Positions 17,437 to 26,188 of a DNA stretch of 47,571 nucleotides are shown piece by piece. Each line of letters opens with the position of its first letter. Within the stretch, counting starts at the first letter, position 1. Position numbers and translations under genes: made by a program. Below the pieces are notes generated by a model, which worked only from the letters and a program-made list of their open reading frames with translations, had not been told where the DNA came from and ran no database searches. The stretch comes from Planctomycetota bacterium. GTDB lineage: Bacteria > Planctomycetota > Phycisphaerae > Sedimentisphaerales > Anaerobacaceae. Location of the stretch: contig VRUK01000037.1 of the NCBI GenBank assembly GCA_019456195.1, positions 1 to 47,571 of the forward strand, written 5' to 3'.

Positions 17437-17607
17437 TTATGTTTTCTGCTCATTTTGTTCGAATTTGTCGCAGCAATCATCGGAATCGTGTCTTAGCTGG
17501 TCTTTTTGGCAGAGCCCATCTAATATAGTTTCTCTATTTGGATCACCACAATGCAAAGGATAAATGGTTGGCTTGAATGATATACAATTCTTACATTCTT
17601 TCATCAT
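17437..17607 (-). CDS. Small Cys-rich protein (56 aa), putative metal-binding
   Basis: Short ORF read directly from the minus strand: two consecutive ATGs (17607 and 17604), then KECKNCISFKP, later GLCQKD and DDCCDKFEQ before a TAA stop. Cysteines are at 5, 8, 20, 33, 45 and 46. The spacing (CxxC near the start, a GxC in the middle, a D-x-C-x-x-F near the end) resembles small Cys-rich, probably zinc- or Fe-S-binding proteins common on phages and in accessory DNA. No ribosome site is evident, which lowers confidence. It lies in the AT-rich patch with the FRG gene. The function is unknown. Confidence 0.55.
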   Translation of the reverse strand: MMKECKNCISFKPTIYPLHCGDPNRETILDGLCQKDQLRHDSDDCCDKFEQNEQKT

Positions 17608-17697
17608 ATATCTTATCAGGAGAAAAGAATTTAGCGATATAGAATCAGCAAGACTAATTAAATGTATTATTCAAATATCATCAAAGTCCGATAAGAC

Positions 17698-18339
17698 TCA
17701 TGATGGATCACGCAGTGCCAAAGGTTTGCCTAAGATTTCGTAATGCAGAATCGCCCTTTTCAGCTCGTTGGGGTCTTCATAATCCGACAAAAGTTCGGAA
17801 AGATACCCTGACCCGGCCACTTCGACAGGCATACGCTTACGTTTGCCTGCCAATCCAACAACGTTAGTGGTAAATTCCGGAAGCAATTGAGTATCTGTAT
17901 CAAGAACTGGTGATATTTCAAAGTCTGGTTGGGCATGTGGAGTTGGTTTCGATAATTTAGATTGTACTGGTGCTGATATGGATTGAGTTTGTCTTGCTTG
18001 TTTAGTTTCGGCAGCATATTTTCGTGCAGCGGCCAGAGAATGGATTGATTGCTGGTTTGTCGTTTGGCCGGACGGGCGGGTTTCTTGAGTCGGTTTGCCC
18101 TCGGCGAACTGCTGAATCTCTCTAAATAATTGTTCCAGTATCCCCCCACCTGCTGATGGCTTACGTTGAGGTTTTCCAGCCTGTTGTTCCTGAGCCGGAT
18201 CTTCAGCTTTTTTGCTCTTTGCCTTGATAAGAGCGCCAATGCCATAAACAGCCGCCAAGACCACCAGGACAAGTATATTCATCCAACCTTCGTCATTACC
18301 GCGGGCAATTACTATGATTTGTGCTAATGAATAATACAT
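17698..18339 (-). CDS. Membrane-anchored hypothetical protein, last gene of the FloA unit
   Basis: 213 residues with one transmembrane helix near the N-terminus (WMNILVLVVLAAVYGIGALI), then a charged and Gln/Pro/Ser-rich, probably disordered linker (about 45-150) and a short conserved-looking C-terminal module (DPNELKRAILHYEILGKPLALRD). I recall similar C-terminal modules in planctomycete hypotheticals near flotillin genes, but I cannot name a family. It begins 37 bp after floA on the same strand. An internal Met (codon 20) could be an alternative start. It may be a client or partner of the flotillin microdomain; this is inference from position only. Confidence 0.75.
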   Translation of the reverse strand: MYYSLAQIIVIARGNDEGWMNILVLVVLAAVYGIGALIKAKSKKAEDPAQEQQAGKPQRKPSAGGGILEQLFREIQQFAEGKPTQETRPSGQTTNQQSIHSLAAARKYAAETKQARQTQSISAPVQSKLSKPTPHAQPDFEISPVLDTDTQLLPEFTTNVVGLAGKRKRMPVEVAGSGYLSELLSDYEDPNELKRAILHYEILGKPLALRDPS

Positions 18340-18376
18340 ATAATTAGCCTGTTAAGAACTTACTGTTTTACTGTTG

Positions 18377-19387
18377 TTATTCTTTCTTTTTGGGTTTTGA
18401 AATAGAATCGCGCATCGACGTATCGGCCATAATGTTTTTCATTCTGTAATAGTCCATAATACCGATATTGCCTTTCAGGAAGGCTTCGGCCATAGCTAAG
18501 GGTATCTTCGATTCGTTTTCTACTACAAGCGCCCGCATTTCCTGCTCACGGGCCACTGCCATTGCCCGGCGTTTTTCCGCCTCGGCCTTTGCTCTTCGCA
18601 TATCCGCCTCAGCCTGGGCGGCCTGTAGTTGAGCGCCGATATTTTCACCTACGTCGACGTCGGCAATATCAATAGAAAGAATCTCATAAGCCGTTCCGGC
18701 ATCGAGCCCTTTAGCTAAAACTGATTTAGAAATATTGTCCGGATTCTCCAGAACGCTCTTGTATGTTATCGCACTTCCGATAGTGGTAACAATTCCCTCG
18801 CCTACGCGAGCGATGATAGTTTCTTCAGTGGCACCGCCTATCAGTCTTTCAATATTGGCTCGGACGGTAACACGGGCCTTTGCTTTTAATTGAATGCCAT
18901 CCTGAGCAACTGCATCTATAGTTCCTCTGCTCTTTTGGGGGTCGGGGCAATCGATTACCTTCGGATTGACGCTTGTCTGGACAGCTTCGAGAATGTCACG
19001 GCCGGCCAAGTCGATTGCTGTGGCCGTTTGCAAAGACAAATCGATATTTGCCCTGCTGGCGGCAATTAAGGCGCGCACAACGTTTGGAACATTGCCGCGG
19101 GCCAAATAATGGCTTTCCAAATCTCTTGTGCTTAGTGTCAGACCTGCCTGAACCGCGGTTATTTTACTTATAACTATGGTCGAGGTATTGACCTTTCTAA
19201 GCCACATACCGATAAGCTCTGAGAATTTAACGTCGGCCCGCGATAGTTTAGCCTGCAGCCACAGTCGGAAGAATTTCAAGAACAGCATTAGGAACACGAA
19301 CACTGCAAGGATAACTATTACCAGAAGGGCTATTCCGACCATTTTTATGGGGTCCTCTGCCGCCAGGATCATATTTATTAAATTCAT
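18377..19387 (-). CDS. floA: Flotillin-like protein FloA (UPF0365/YqfA)
   Basis: Scaffold protein of bacterial functional membrane microdomains. An N-terminal membrane segment ([21 protein letters not shown]) is followed by the FloA-specific region ([42 protein letters not shown]) and a coiled-coil rich in Ala/Glu/Arg ([19 protein letters not shown]), ending in a [16 protein letters not shown] stretch typical of the family. The 336-residue length is normal. It lies 16 bp after the short NfeD gene, the usual genomic partnership of FloA with NfeD. Confidence 0.96.
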   Translation of the reverse strand: MNLINMILAAEDPIKMVGIALLVIVILAVFVFLMLFLKFFRLWLQAKLSRADVKFSELIGMWLRKVNTSTIVISKITAVQAGLTLSTRDLESHYLARGNVPNVVRALIAASRANIDLSLQTATAIDLAGRDILEAVQTSVNPKVIDCPDPQKSRGTIDAVAQDGIQLKAKARVTVRANIERLIGGATEETIIARVGEGIVTTIGSAITYKSVLENPDNISKSVLAKGLDAGTAYEILSIDIADVDVGENIGAQLQAAQAEADMRRAKAEAEKRRAMAVAREQEMRALVVENESKIPLAMAEAFLKGNIGIMDYYRMKNIMADTSMRDSISKPKKKE

Positions 19388-19403
19388 GATTTTTGTCCTT
19401 TCA

Positions 19404-19898
19404 TTAACTTTCTTCTATTGTACGAACGGTTAACTGTGTACTCTCAACATTGATGACTTTGACTTTTTTATCTTTTTCAACATAACCGCTTTCAGCTACG
19501 CATTCAACTCTTTGTCCTGCAAAATCACACATTCCAACAGGCCGCAGCGGTGTAAGTACGATACCGACCTTGCCAAGCAGCTCTTTTAGCTCAGACGTAT
19601 CCGGTATAGCATCGCCCTGCTGCCGCTGCGGCGGAGTAAGAGTAACGCTTTTGCCGAATCTGGTTTTTGGGAATATCCTGTAAGCAAAAACCAGGACCGA
19701 TGGTATCATTACAGTTGCGATACCTATTCCAATCCAGCCTGCCGTTGTGCTGTAATGAAAGAAAATCACTGCACCGCCGATTAAACACGCCAGCGAGCAG
19801 AGACTTATCAATCCACCGCTCGGCACGAATATCTCAGCTACTATCAGAGCCGCACAGGCAAAATAAAGAAAAACCGCAAAAACCAGCCACCAAATCAT
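19404..19898 (-). CDS. Short NfeD-like membrane protein (NfeD1b type)
   Basis: 164 residues: four hydrophobic segments in the first 75 residues, then a soluble C-terminal OB-fold domain ([28 protein letters not shown], continuing to [14 protein letters not shown]) with the family's GxAxTxLRPxG-like pattern. No protease domain is present. NfeD proteins associate with flotillin/stomatin homologues; here floA follows directly. It lies 93 bp after the long NfeD gene. Confidence 0.92.
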   Translation of the reverse strand: MIWWLVFAVFLYFACAALIVAEIFVPSGGLISLCSLACLIGGAVIFFHYSTTAGWIGIGIATVMIPSVLVFAYRIFPKTRFGKSVTLTPPQRQQGDAIPDTSELKELLGKVGIVLTPLRPVGMCDFAGQRVECVAESGYVEKDKKVKVINVESTQLTVRTIEES

Positions 19899-19991
19899 AA
19901 GCTAATCCTTATTAAAATTATTGTAAGCCCACTCGTGGTGGGCCGAAAATCTCCATTTCAGGCTCCTGTGCAAATATTATTGCACTATAGC

Positions 19992-21530
19992 CTAACTTTC
20001 TGCTTTTTTGACGACCACTCTGTTGCCTTGAATCTCAATTATCTCAACTTTTGTGCCTTTGTCAAGGAAGTCGGCTTCAGCTACCACATCAACTATGGCA
20101 TCGCCGAATTTAGCTTTTCCTGTAGGTCTAAGCTTCGAAACCACCTCACCGGCATCGCCCATTTTTACGCTTAGCGTTTTACTTCCGGGCGGCGTTGTCA
20201 TGCTCAATGGTATTTCACCACTTTGCCTTGGCACAGCCGGGGCAAGTATCAGACCGCTCAGGAACTGAATCCGCGGCAGATATTTTGACAACATCCACAC
20301 CAGGCCAACAAATCCGGCAAAACCCATCGCTAATCCCACGACCCCCCATGTGAAATCACTCCAGGCAATTGCATCCTGGGGCCAGGGTAATCTGTCAGGT
20401 GGATTTTTGATGAGCATACCGAATAAGCCTGCGAATATACATATTATTCCTGCAAAACCTGCGATACCGAAACCAGGCAGGACCAAAAATTCGATTAAGA
20501 GCAGAAGTATTCCTAAAACAAATATCGCTACTTCCACCCAGTTAGCCAGCCCGATGAGGTATTTGCTGCCAATTATGATTGTAAAGCATATAACCGCCGC
20601 CAGACCGGGCAGACCCACACCCGGAGTGTTAAATTCAATATATACTCCCAACATGGCAAGCATAACAAGAACGGCCATAACCGCCGGGGAATTAATCCAT
20701 CGGACCATCTCTTCCGACCAGTTTGTTTCAAGCACCATCGGATCACCGACAAAAGTTACACCATCACGTTTTTCCAGGAACTCAAGAATCTCTGCCCAGT
20801 CTTTCACCACCGCTCTTGCTACGCCATATTTTAAGGCTTCAGAGGCCGTCAGTGTCAAAAGCTCATCGCTTTTGACGATTAATTCCTTGTTATCTATGTC
20901 GTAAGTATTTGGGTCTTTGGGCAGCCGGGCCCCCTCGAAAAATTCGTCCTTTCCGGTTGTTATATTCTTGATTTTGTAAACCTCAATTTGTTGGGTTACC
21001 ATAGCTTTTAGCAACACCTCGGGATAATTATTAGCCTCAGCGCTGATGGCAAATGCTGCCCGAGTATCTGTTTCAATCTTTTCCCGCTCTACTCCCTCAA
21101 GTTTTCCTCCAAGAATGATTGGTGCACAATCACCAATTCTTGTTTTATCTTTCATTATTATATCTTCACACGCAACACTTATTAAAGCGCCTGCCGATAT
21201 CGCTTTAAGAGAAACGTATGCAACAGTGTGCGCTTTTGAATTTACTTCATGCAGAAAGTATTCCGAAATGTCGTAAGCTGCCATAAGTCCTCCCCCGAAC
21301 GTATTAATTTCATAGATCAGGTAATCCACACCTTCATCAAGGGCTTTTTGGGTTCTGCGCTGGATGGATTTATAAAGTCCATTGTCAATCATGTCTTTGC
21401 AGACAATTACTGCTGCCTTTGCACCTGGGGTATCTGCGGGGGCATTACTAAACTCTTCTGCCATAACAGCCCCCCAAAGCAATAACAGGCACGGCAGAAC
21501 AATCGAGATTTTTCGAAGTGCAGATTTCAT
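19992..21530 (-). CDS. Long NfeD: membrane-bound ClpP-class serine protease
   Basis: 512 residues from the ATG at 21530, which starts a signal peptide (SIVLPCLLLLWGAVMA); the reading frame is open further upstream but would overlap the Na/Pi gene. Domain order: ClpP-like protease (about 35-255) with GGG in NTFGGGLMAAYD and the nucleophile Ser in AISAGALISVACEDI, then several transmembrane helices (about 280-430), then a C-terminal NfeD OB-fold (MGDAGEVVSKLRPTGKAKFGD). Related archaeal proteases cleave hydrophobic C-terminal segments of stomatin. With the short NfeD and FloA downstream it forms a membrane quality-control or microdomain unit. Confidence 0.94.
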   Translation of the reverse strand: MKSALRKISIVLPCLLLLWGAVMAEEFSNAPADTPGAKAAVIVCKDMIDNGLYKSIQRRTQKALDEGVDYLIYEINTFGGGLMAAYDISEYFLHEVNSKAHTVAYVSLKAISAGALISVACEDIIMKDKTRIGDCAPIILGGKLEGVEREKIETDTRAAFAISAEANNYPEVLLKAMVTQQIEVYKIKNITTGKDEFFEGARLPKDPNTYDIDNKELIVKSDELLTLTASEALKYGVARAVVKDWAEILEFLEKRDGVTFVGDPMVLETNWSEEMVRWINSPAVMAVLVMLAMLGVYIEFNTPGVGLPGLAAVICFTIIIGSKYLIGLANWVEVAIFVLGILLLLIEFLVLPGFGIAGFAGIICIFAGLFGMLIKNPPDRLPWPQDAIAWSDFTWGVVGLAMGFAGFVGLVWMLSKYLPRIQFLSGLILAPAVPRQSGEIPLSMTTPPGSKTLSVKMGDAGEVVSKLRPTGKAKFGDAIVDVVAEADFLDKGTKVEIIEIQGNRVVVKKAES

Positions 21531-21622
21531 AATGAGAATCTTACCTTTATATTGCCGGTTTGGCAATGTAAATAGTGATTCGCAAATAATATCGTGTTCC
21601 CTGCCGAGAAAGGAGCGGGATT

Positions 21623-23323
21623 CTACGATATATCCACTACTTTCGGCTTGACCCCCTCCCATTGCAACCCGCCGATTATCGCTTGAGCAATATTAGTGAG
21701 GTGGTCGCCTATTTTTTCAATATTGTCAACCAGATCAATGAATATCAGGCCGGTTTCCGCTGTGCAGAAGCCATCGCTCATACGCTGAACATGGCTGCGG
21801 CGAAACTCTATCTGCATCTTGTTGAGATTATTCTCATTGGTTAAAGCCGCTGATTTGGCTGCCTCAATGTCATTATTTTCCAATGCTGCTATGACATTAT
21901 CAAACATCTGTTCTATTTCTTTTCTTAGTTGCCCAGCCTCTGTCAATGCCGAATCGCTAAATGAAAGTTTCTGCTCTATCTTACGTTCAGCAATCTCGAC
22001 AATATTGACGGCATGGTCACTTATACGTTCGAGGTCGTTAACCGTATGTAAAAGTACCGGCAGCTCATTAGATACTTCATCCGACAAGTGTCTGCGAGAT
22101 AACGCTGAAAGATACGATGTTATTTCGAGTTGAAATACATCGACAAAGTCTTCTATTTCTCTTACCGATCCAAGTATTTTTCTATTATCGTCAATGATTC
22201 CGTTGACGGAGTTTCTAAGGGCTTTTTTGGCTGTTCTTGCCATACGCATTATTTCACGCTTCGTCTGCTGTAAAGCTATCACCGGTGTGTTAAGCAGGTG
22301 CTTCTCCAGAGCCACAGGCTTTTGTGCCAATTCTCCCTCTGTAACCGGCATGATTTTCATTATTACCGCTTCCAACCAGTTAATGATTGGCAGGAATATA
22401 ATAGTATTAAATACGTTAAACGTACAGTGTGCAGCAAATATGTGAATCATAATTGTACTTTGAGACAATTGACCCGGCACGATAAATTTGACAATATTGC
22501 TATACAATGGTGTCCAAACTAATGGCAGCATATAGAGCACGCCCATGACGTTAAACATCGTGTGCCCCATAGCTGTCCGCTTGGAATTCCGTGATGTTTG
22601 AAGTGCCGCTAACTGTGCCGTAATTGTTGTGCCAATATTATCCCCGAGAATAAACGGTATAGTGACTCTAAGCACCAGGTCCCAGTCCATTCCGAAAGCC
22701 CCTTGGAGAGCTAACATCTGAATCATTGCAATTGACGCAGAACTGCTTTGCAACAGCATTGTTATCACGGTTCCGGCCAGGACTGCCAAAATCGGATTGC
22801 GTCCAATCCATATCAGAGCTATCTGTACATCCTGATTGTCTTTAAGAGGGCCAAACGCATCCTTCATAAAATATATGCCCAGAAACAAAATCCCAAAACC
22901 TATCAATACCTCACCGATACTTTTTGTCTTTTGTGTTTTTCCAAGGACCTTGATTAGCAATCCGACTCCCACAATTGGAAGTGCATAGCTGGTTATTTTG
23001 AAGACTGCAAAAGTCGAAATCAGGAAGGCCGTAAAAGTTGTTCCCACATTTGCGCCGAGAACAACACATAACGCTTGTTTTAATGTCAGAAGGCCGGCGT
23101 TTACGAATCCGACTGTCATTACAGTGGTAGCAGAACTTGACTGAATCAGACACGTTGTCAATGCTCCAACAAGAACGGCAATAACCCGATGTTTTGTCAG
23201 CGCCTCAAGGATGTTTTTGAGTTTCTGCCCGGCAACTTTTTTAAGACCATCAGACATCAAGCCCATGCCGTACAAAAACAGACCCAGCCCCCCCACCGTC
23301 CCGAAAATCATCTCTTTGACCAT
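21623..23323 (-). CDS. Na/Pi cotransporter family protein with PhoU-like tail
   Basis: 566-residue membrane protein of the NptA/PNaS type. The two inverted Na_Pi_cotrans repeats are marked by QSSSATT (residues 61-67) and QSSSASI (about 193-199), with GANVGTTFTA and GDNIGTTITAQ following them. The C-terminal ~220 residues are a soluble helical PhoU-like domain (two helical bundles, for example NDLERISDHAVNIVEIAE and VDNIEKIGDHLTNIAQAI). It probably moves phosphate with sodium, though many members remain uncharacterised. It starts about 90 bp upstream of the long NfeD gene. Confidence 0.94.
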   Translation of the reverse strand: MVKEMIFGTVGGLGLFLYGMGLMSDGLKKVAGQKLKNILEALTKHRVIAVLVGALTTCLIQSSSATTVMTVGFVNAGLLTLKQALCVVLGANVGTTFTAFLISTFAVFKITSYALPIVGVGLLIKVLGKTQKTKSIGEVLIGFGILFLGIYFMKDAFGPLKDNQDVQIALIWIGRNPILAVLAGTVITMLLQSSSASIAMIQMLALQGAFGMDWDLVLRVTIPFILGDNIGTTITAQLAALQTSRNSKRTAMGHTMFNVMGVLYMLPLVWTPLYSNIVKFIVPGQLSQSTIMIHIFAAHCTFNVFNTIIFLPIINWLEAVIMKIMPVTEGELAQKPVALEKHLLNTPVIALQQTKREIMRMARTAKKALRNSVNGIIDDNRKILGSVREIEDFVDVFQLEITSYLSALSRRHLSDEVSNELPVLLHTVNDLERISDHAVNIVEIAERKIEQKLSFSDSALTEAGQLRKEIEQMFDNVIAALENNDIEAAKSAALTNENNLNKMQIEFRRSHVQRMSDGFCTAETGLIFIDLVDNIEKIGDHLTNIAQAIIGGLQWEGVKPKVVDIS

Positions 23324-23441
23324 ATTGTTCCTTTAAATCGTATTATGTCTCGTATCATACACCACTGGCGCGGCAATTCTGTCTGTTTTCTTTTAAGCGG
23401 TCAAGTAAAAAACATAAAGTAAAGAATTAATACTATTTCAC

Positions 23442-24551
23442 TTATGTGAGACTGCTGAGAATCTCTATCCCCTCTTGTATCTTGGCGTCACTGGTCGCGT
23501 AACTTATCCTGAAATGTGTATCTTTTTCGCTGAATACATTTCCCGGTATAATGAGCACGTTGCTGGCAATAGCCTTTTCTACAAACTTGCTACCCGAGCC
23601 GCCCGGAGCTTTAATGAACGCATAAAACGCTCCGCCCGGCTTGATAAGCTCGAACTTGTCCTTTAATCCATCATAGAGAAGGTTTCTTTTGCTTCTGTAA
23701 GCATCAACCAAATCGCTTATCTTGTAATCCAGAGCTGCAATAGCTGCTTTCTGGAAAGGCGCAGGCGCACAGACAAATGTATATTGCTGTATCTTGGTCA
23801 TTTCTTCGATTACGTTTTTAAGAGCCTCGCCGGCAGCCACGTAACCCAGCCGCCAGCCGGTCATCGCATAAGATTTGCCGAAACCACGAAGCAAAAGCGT
23901 TTTCTCGTAGTAATTAGCTATGCTTGGACATTTACCGTCATAGCAGAATTTCTCGTATATCTCATCGGTCATAACGAGTATGTCTTTTTCTGCCGCAACT
24001 TCAGCTAATCTCTTTATTTGCTCTTTTGAATATACCACGCCAGTCGGATTGCAGGGTGAATTGAGAATAATCATTTTGGTTTTGTTGGTTATTGCATCGG
24101 CGATTTTCTCGATGTGCAATTCAAAATTCGGATAACTATCTACAAAGACACATCTTCCCCCCAACATATTGATTACGTGCTTATAGATTACGAAGTACGG
24201 GTCGGGTATAATCACTTCATCTTCGGGATTAATAAGTGCCAGGAACGCCAGCAGAAGCCCTCCACTCACGCCGCTGCTTATCAGAACCGCCGGATTTGAC
24301 CAGCCGAATTCATTTTGTACCTGTTCAGCTATTCGTTCCTTCAGGACAGCGTCACCTGCCGTTTGTGAATATTTATTTTGCCCTGCCCTGATTGCGTTTA
24401 TCGCTTCTTCTTTTAACGGTTCCGGTACATCGAAGTCCGGCTGACCTATCGAAAAATTCACCGGGTCTTTCAGGGACCCAGCCAGCGCAAAGACCTTACG
24501 AATCCCGCTTGCGTCGATAAGCTTTGCTCTTTCTGCGATGGATTGTTCCAT
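23442..24551 (-). CDS. Class I/II aminotransferase (aspartate aminotransferase-like)
   Basis: PLP-dependent transaminase of 369 residues. The PLP lysine is Lys226 in RGFGKSYAMTGWRLGY, the NSPCNPTG motif is at 164-171, Asp196 in TDEIYE should contact the pyridine nitrogen, and a C-terminal FRISYA supplies the substrate carboxylate-binding arginine. This set matches the AspC/ThrA-I-gamma subgroup; aspartate or aromatic/branched amino acids are possible substrates. It is a single-gene unit on the minus strand; aspartate produced here could feed the hom-apgM-lysC operon, but the loci are far apart. Confidence 0.92.
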   Translation of the reverse strand: MEQSIAERAKLIDASGIRKVFALAGSLKDPVNFSIGQPDFDVPEPLKEEAINAIRAGQNKYSQTAGDAVLKERIAEQVQNEFGWSNPAVLISSGVSGGLLLAFLALINPEDEVIIPDPYFVIYKHVINMLGGRCVFVDSYPNFELHIEKIADAITNKTKMIILNSPCNPTGVVYSKEQIKRLAEVAAEKDILVMTDEIYEKFCYDGKCPSIANYYEKTLLLRGFGKSYAMTGWRLGYVAAGEALKNVIEEMTKIQQYTFVCAPAPFQKAAIAALDYKISDLVDAYRSKRNLLYDGLKDKFELIKPGGAFYAFIKAPGGSGSKFVEKAIASNVLIIPGNVFSEKDTHFRISYATSDAKIQEGIEILSSLT

Positions 24552-24916
24552 AATGCCAATTATAATAGCCGAATAAGCCTCATAGACAACAATAATTTCA
24601 ACTCCAAATTAAAATTAATAGTTACAACTTGGAACCAATCTTGTATAATTGACAATAATCTAACAGAGGCGAAGGCAACAAAAGGCGAGTCAAATATAAT
24701 TTAGGTGATATATTAAGTTTGGAAGCTGAGAACGAGTTTTAGGACTGAACTTGGCAGAACAAGCCGGATGTGGCACCATCGTTTAGCTCAGTTCTGACAC
24801 TCTTCATTGGTGAGCAATTTACCATGGATTTGAATCAACCTGCAGATGTTCACTTGAATTAGGTTTATACTCAACAATGATACTGTTCTGTAAAAATATA
24901 TTGAAAGGAATTAAAA
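24552..24916 (+). other. Gene-free divergent region with promoter-like element
   Basis: 365 bp between the divergent aminotransferase and Zn-PLC-like genes. Apart from the promoter-like TTACAA/TATAAT pair listed separately and the AAAGGA ribosome site at the 3' end, no ORF, known RNA or terminator was recognised. Confidence 0.5.
24622..24649 (+). promoter_or_regulatory. Possible sigma-70-like promoter
   Basis: TTACAA (24622-24627), 16-nt spacer, TATAAT (24644-24649). It would give a leader of about 260 nt for the Zn-PLC-like gene, which is long; the call is tentative. Confidence 0.35.
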
Positions 24917-25975
24917 ATGAATCAGAGAACACATGCTTGGATTGCAATACGCACAATCGCCCTGCTTGAGGACGGCGGCAAATCCAAAGACCTCGTCAAG
25001 CTCATAAAACCGCACGCCGCCAAGGCCGCCATAGGAGCATGGATACCCGATCTGGTCGATGCCAAACGCGCCGGCTCACAAATCGGCAAACACGTCCTGA
25101 AAATGAAACCCTACAAGGGGAAGGTTCTCAAGGAGCGATTCATTGCCGAAAAAGAAGAGCTGCTCGAACGCCTCGGAAAATCCCGTCTCATGAGCAGCTA
25201 CATCGATAATGATACATCTCTGAAAACCCATTGGTGGAACAAGCCCTATAAAGGCGACATCAAAGTCCCCGGCCAGCACCTTGCGAACCGAGCAATGGCT
25301 ATGAGCGTAATGATGCGTGACTTGCTGATTATGGGTGATCAGAAAGTTGATAAGCTCCTGCCTGGCGCTGTCAGGTTCGCCAAAAACATCGATAGCAAAG
25401 CACGCACAAAGGCCGAGCAGGTTGCGCTATACTTCTTTATGCTCAGCCACTTCATTTCAGACGCCTGCATGCCATGTCACGCCGATGCACGAAAAATCTC
25501 AGCCTACAATAAGGGAAAGGGACTCCACCACGAGTTGGAGACGCGATGGTCGGGTATAGTCAAAACCAAGTTTGACAAAAAAAAGCTCCTCCCTGTCAGT
25601 TCATCCATAAAGCCGGATAAGATTCTAAAAGATGCCAAAGAAGTGGATGCTCGTTTTGGCCTCAAGTTTAAGCCAAAGTCCATTCCGAACCTTGTCGCCG
25701 GTGATGTCTGGCTCGAATTGATCAATATCTGCCGCGGCTCATTCGCCGTAGCAAGCATCATAGCCTCACCGAAGCCGAGCAAGTATCCCTACTCGAACAA
25801 AGTCCGCATAGTTCACTTGGACAAGCTCTTCCCCGAAAACTCGTCCGAGAAACTCAAAGATCTCGATCGCATGGTAATGCACGATGCCGTCTTAAACAAC
25901 GCCATTATCTGGAGGCATATATGGCAACAGGCAATCCCTGCAAAAATGAAGAAAAAGAAAAAAAAGACAGCCTGA
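24917..25975 (+). CDS. Zinc-dependent phospholipase C / S1-P1-like fold protein
   Basis: 352-residue protein with the metal-binding pattern of the Zn-PLC/S1-P1 superfamily: an early HAW (His6, Trp8), the aspartate of GAWIPD, then ALYFFMLSHFISDACMPCHAD and HHELETRW, which supply the typical H-x3-D, H and H-x3-E ligands. Unlike secreted phospholipases C it has no signal peptide, and it ends in a lysine-rich tail (KMKKKKKKTA). An AAAGGA ribosome site precedes the ATG. Substrate (phospholipid, nucleic acid or other phosphodiester) is unknown. It stands alone between divergent and convergent genes. Confidence 0.75.
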   Translation: MNQRTHAWIAIRTIALLEDGGKSKDLVKLIKPHAAKAAIGAWIPDLVDAKRAGSQIGKHVLKMKPYKGKVLKERFIAEKEELLERLGKSRLMSSYIDNDTSLKTHWWNKPYKGDIKVPGQHLANRAMAMSVMMRDLLIMGDQKVDKLLPGAVRFAKNIDSKARTKAEQVALYFFMLSHFISDACMPCHADARKISAYNKGKGLHHELETRWSGIVKTKFDKKKLLPVSSSIKPDKILKDAKEVDARFGLKFKPKSIPNLVAGDVWLELINICRGSFAVASIIASPKPSKYPYSNKVRIVHLDKLFPENSSEKLKDLDRMVMHDAVLNNAIIWRHIWQQAIPAKMKKKKKKTA

Positions 25976-26188
25976 TAAACAAAGATATCCCCATGGTCTA
26001 ACCACTCTATGCAGTCGGGGCTTTCATTTCACTTACCTCCGAATGCAACTGGTGGATGTTGCTCTCTCATGCGCTCGCTCGTCAACGCGGATAAGGTCAC
26101 TGTGGGGAATCCAAATATCCCTCACCCGGCTATCTAACTTCTAAGATTTGTACTTTGCCAGTATCAGGCTCTTAGTGGTACAAAAGAA

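Noticed and set aside
21531..21662. N-terminal extension of the long NfeD protein
   Set aside because: It would overlap the Na/Pi gene and hide the signal peptide that begins at 21530.
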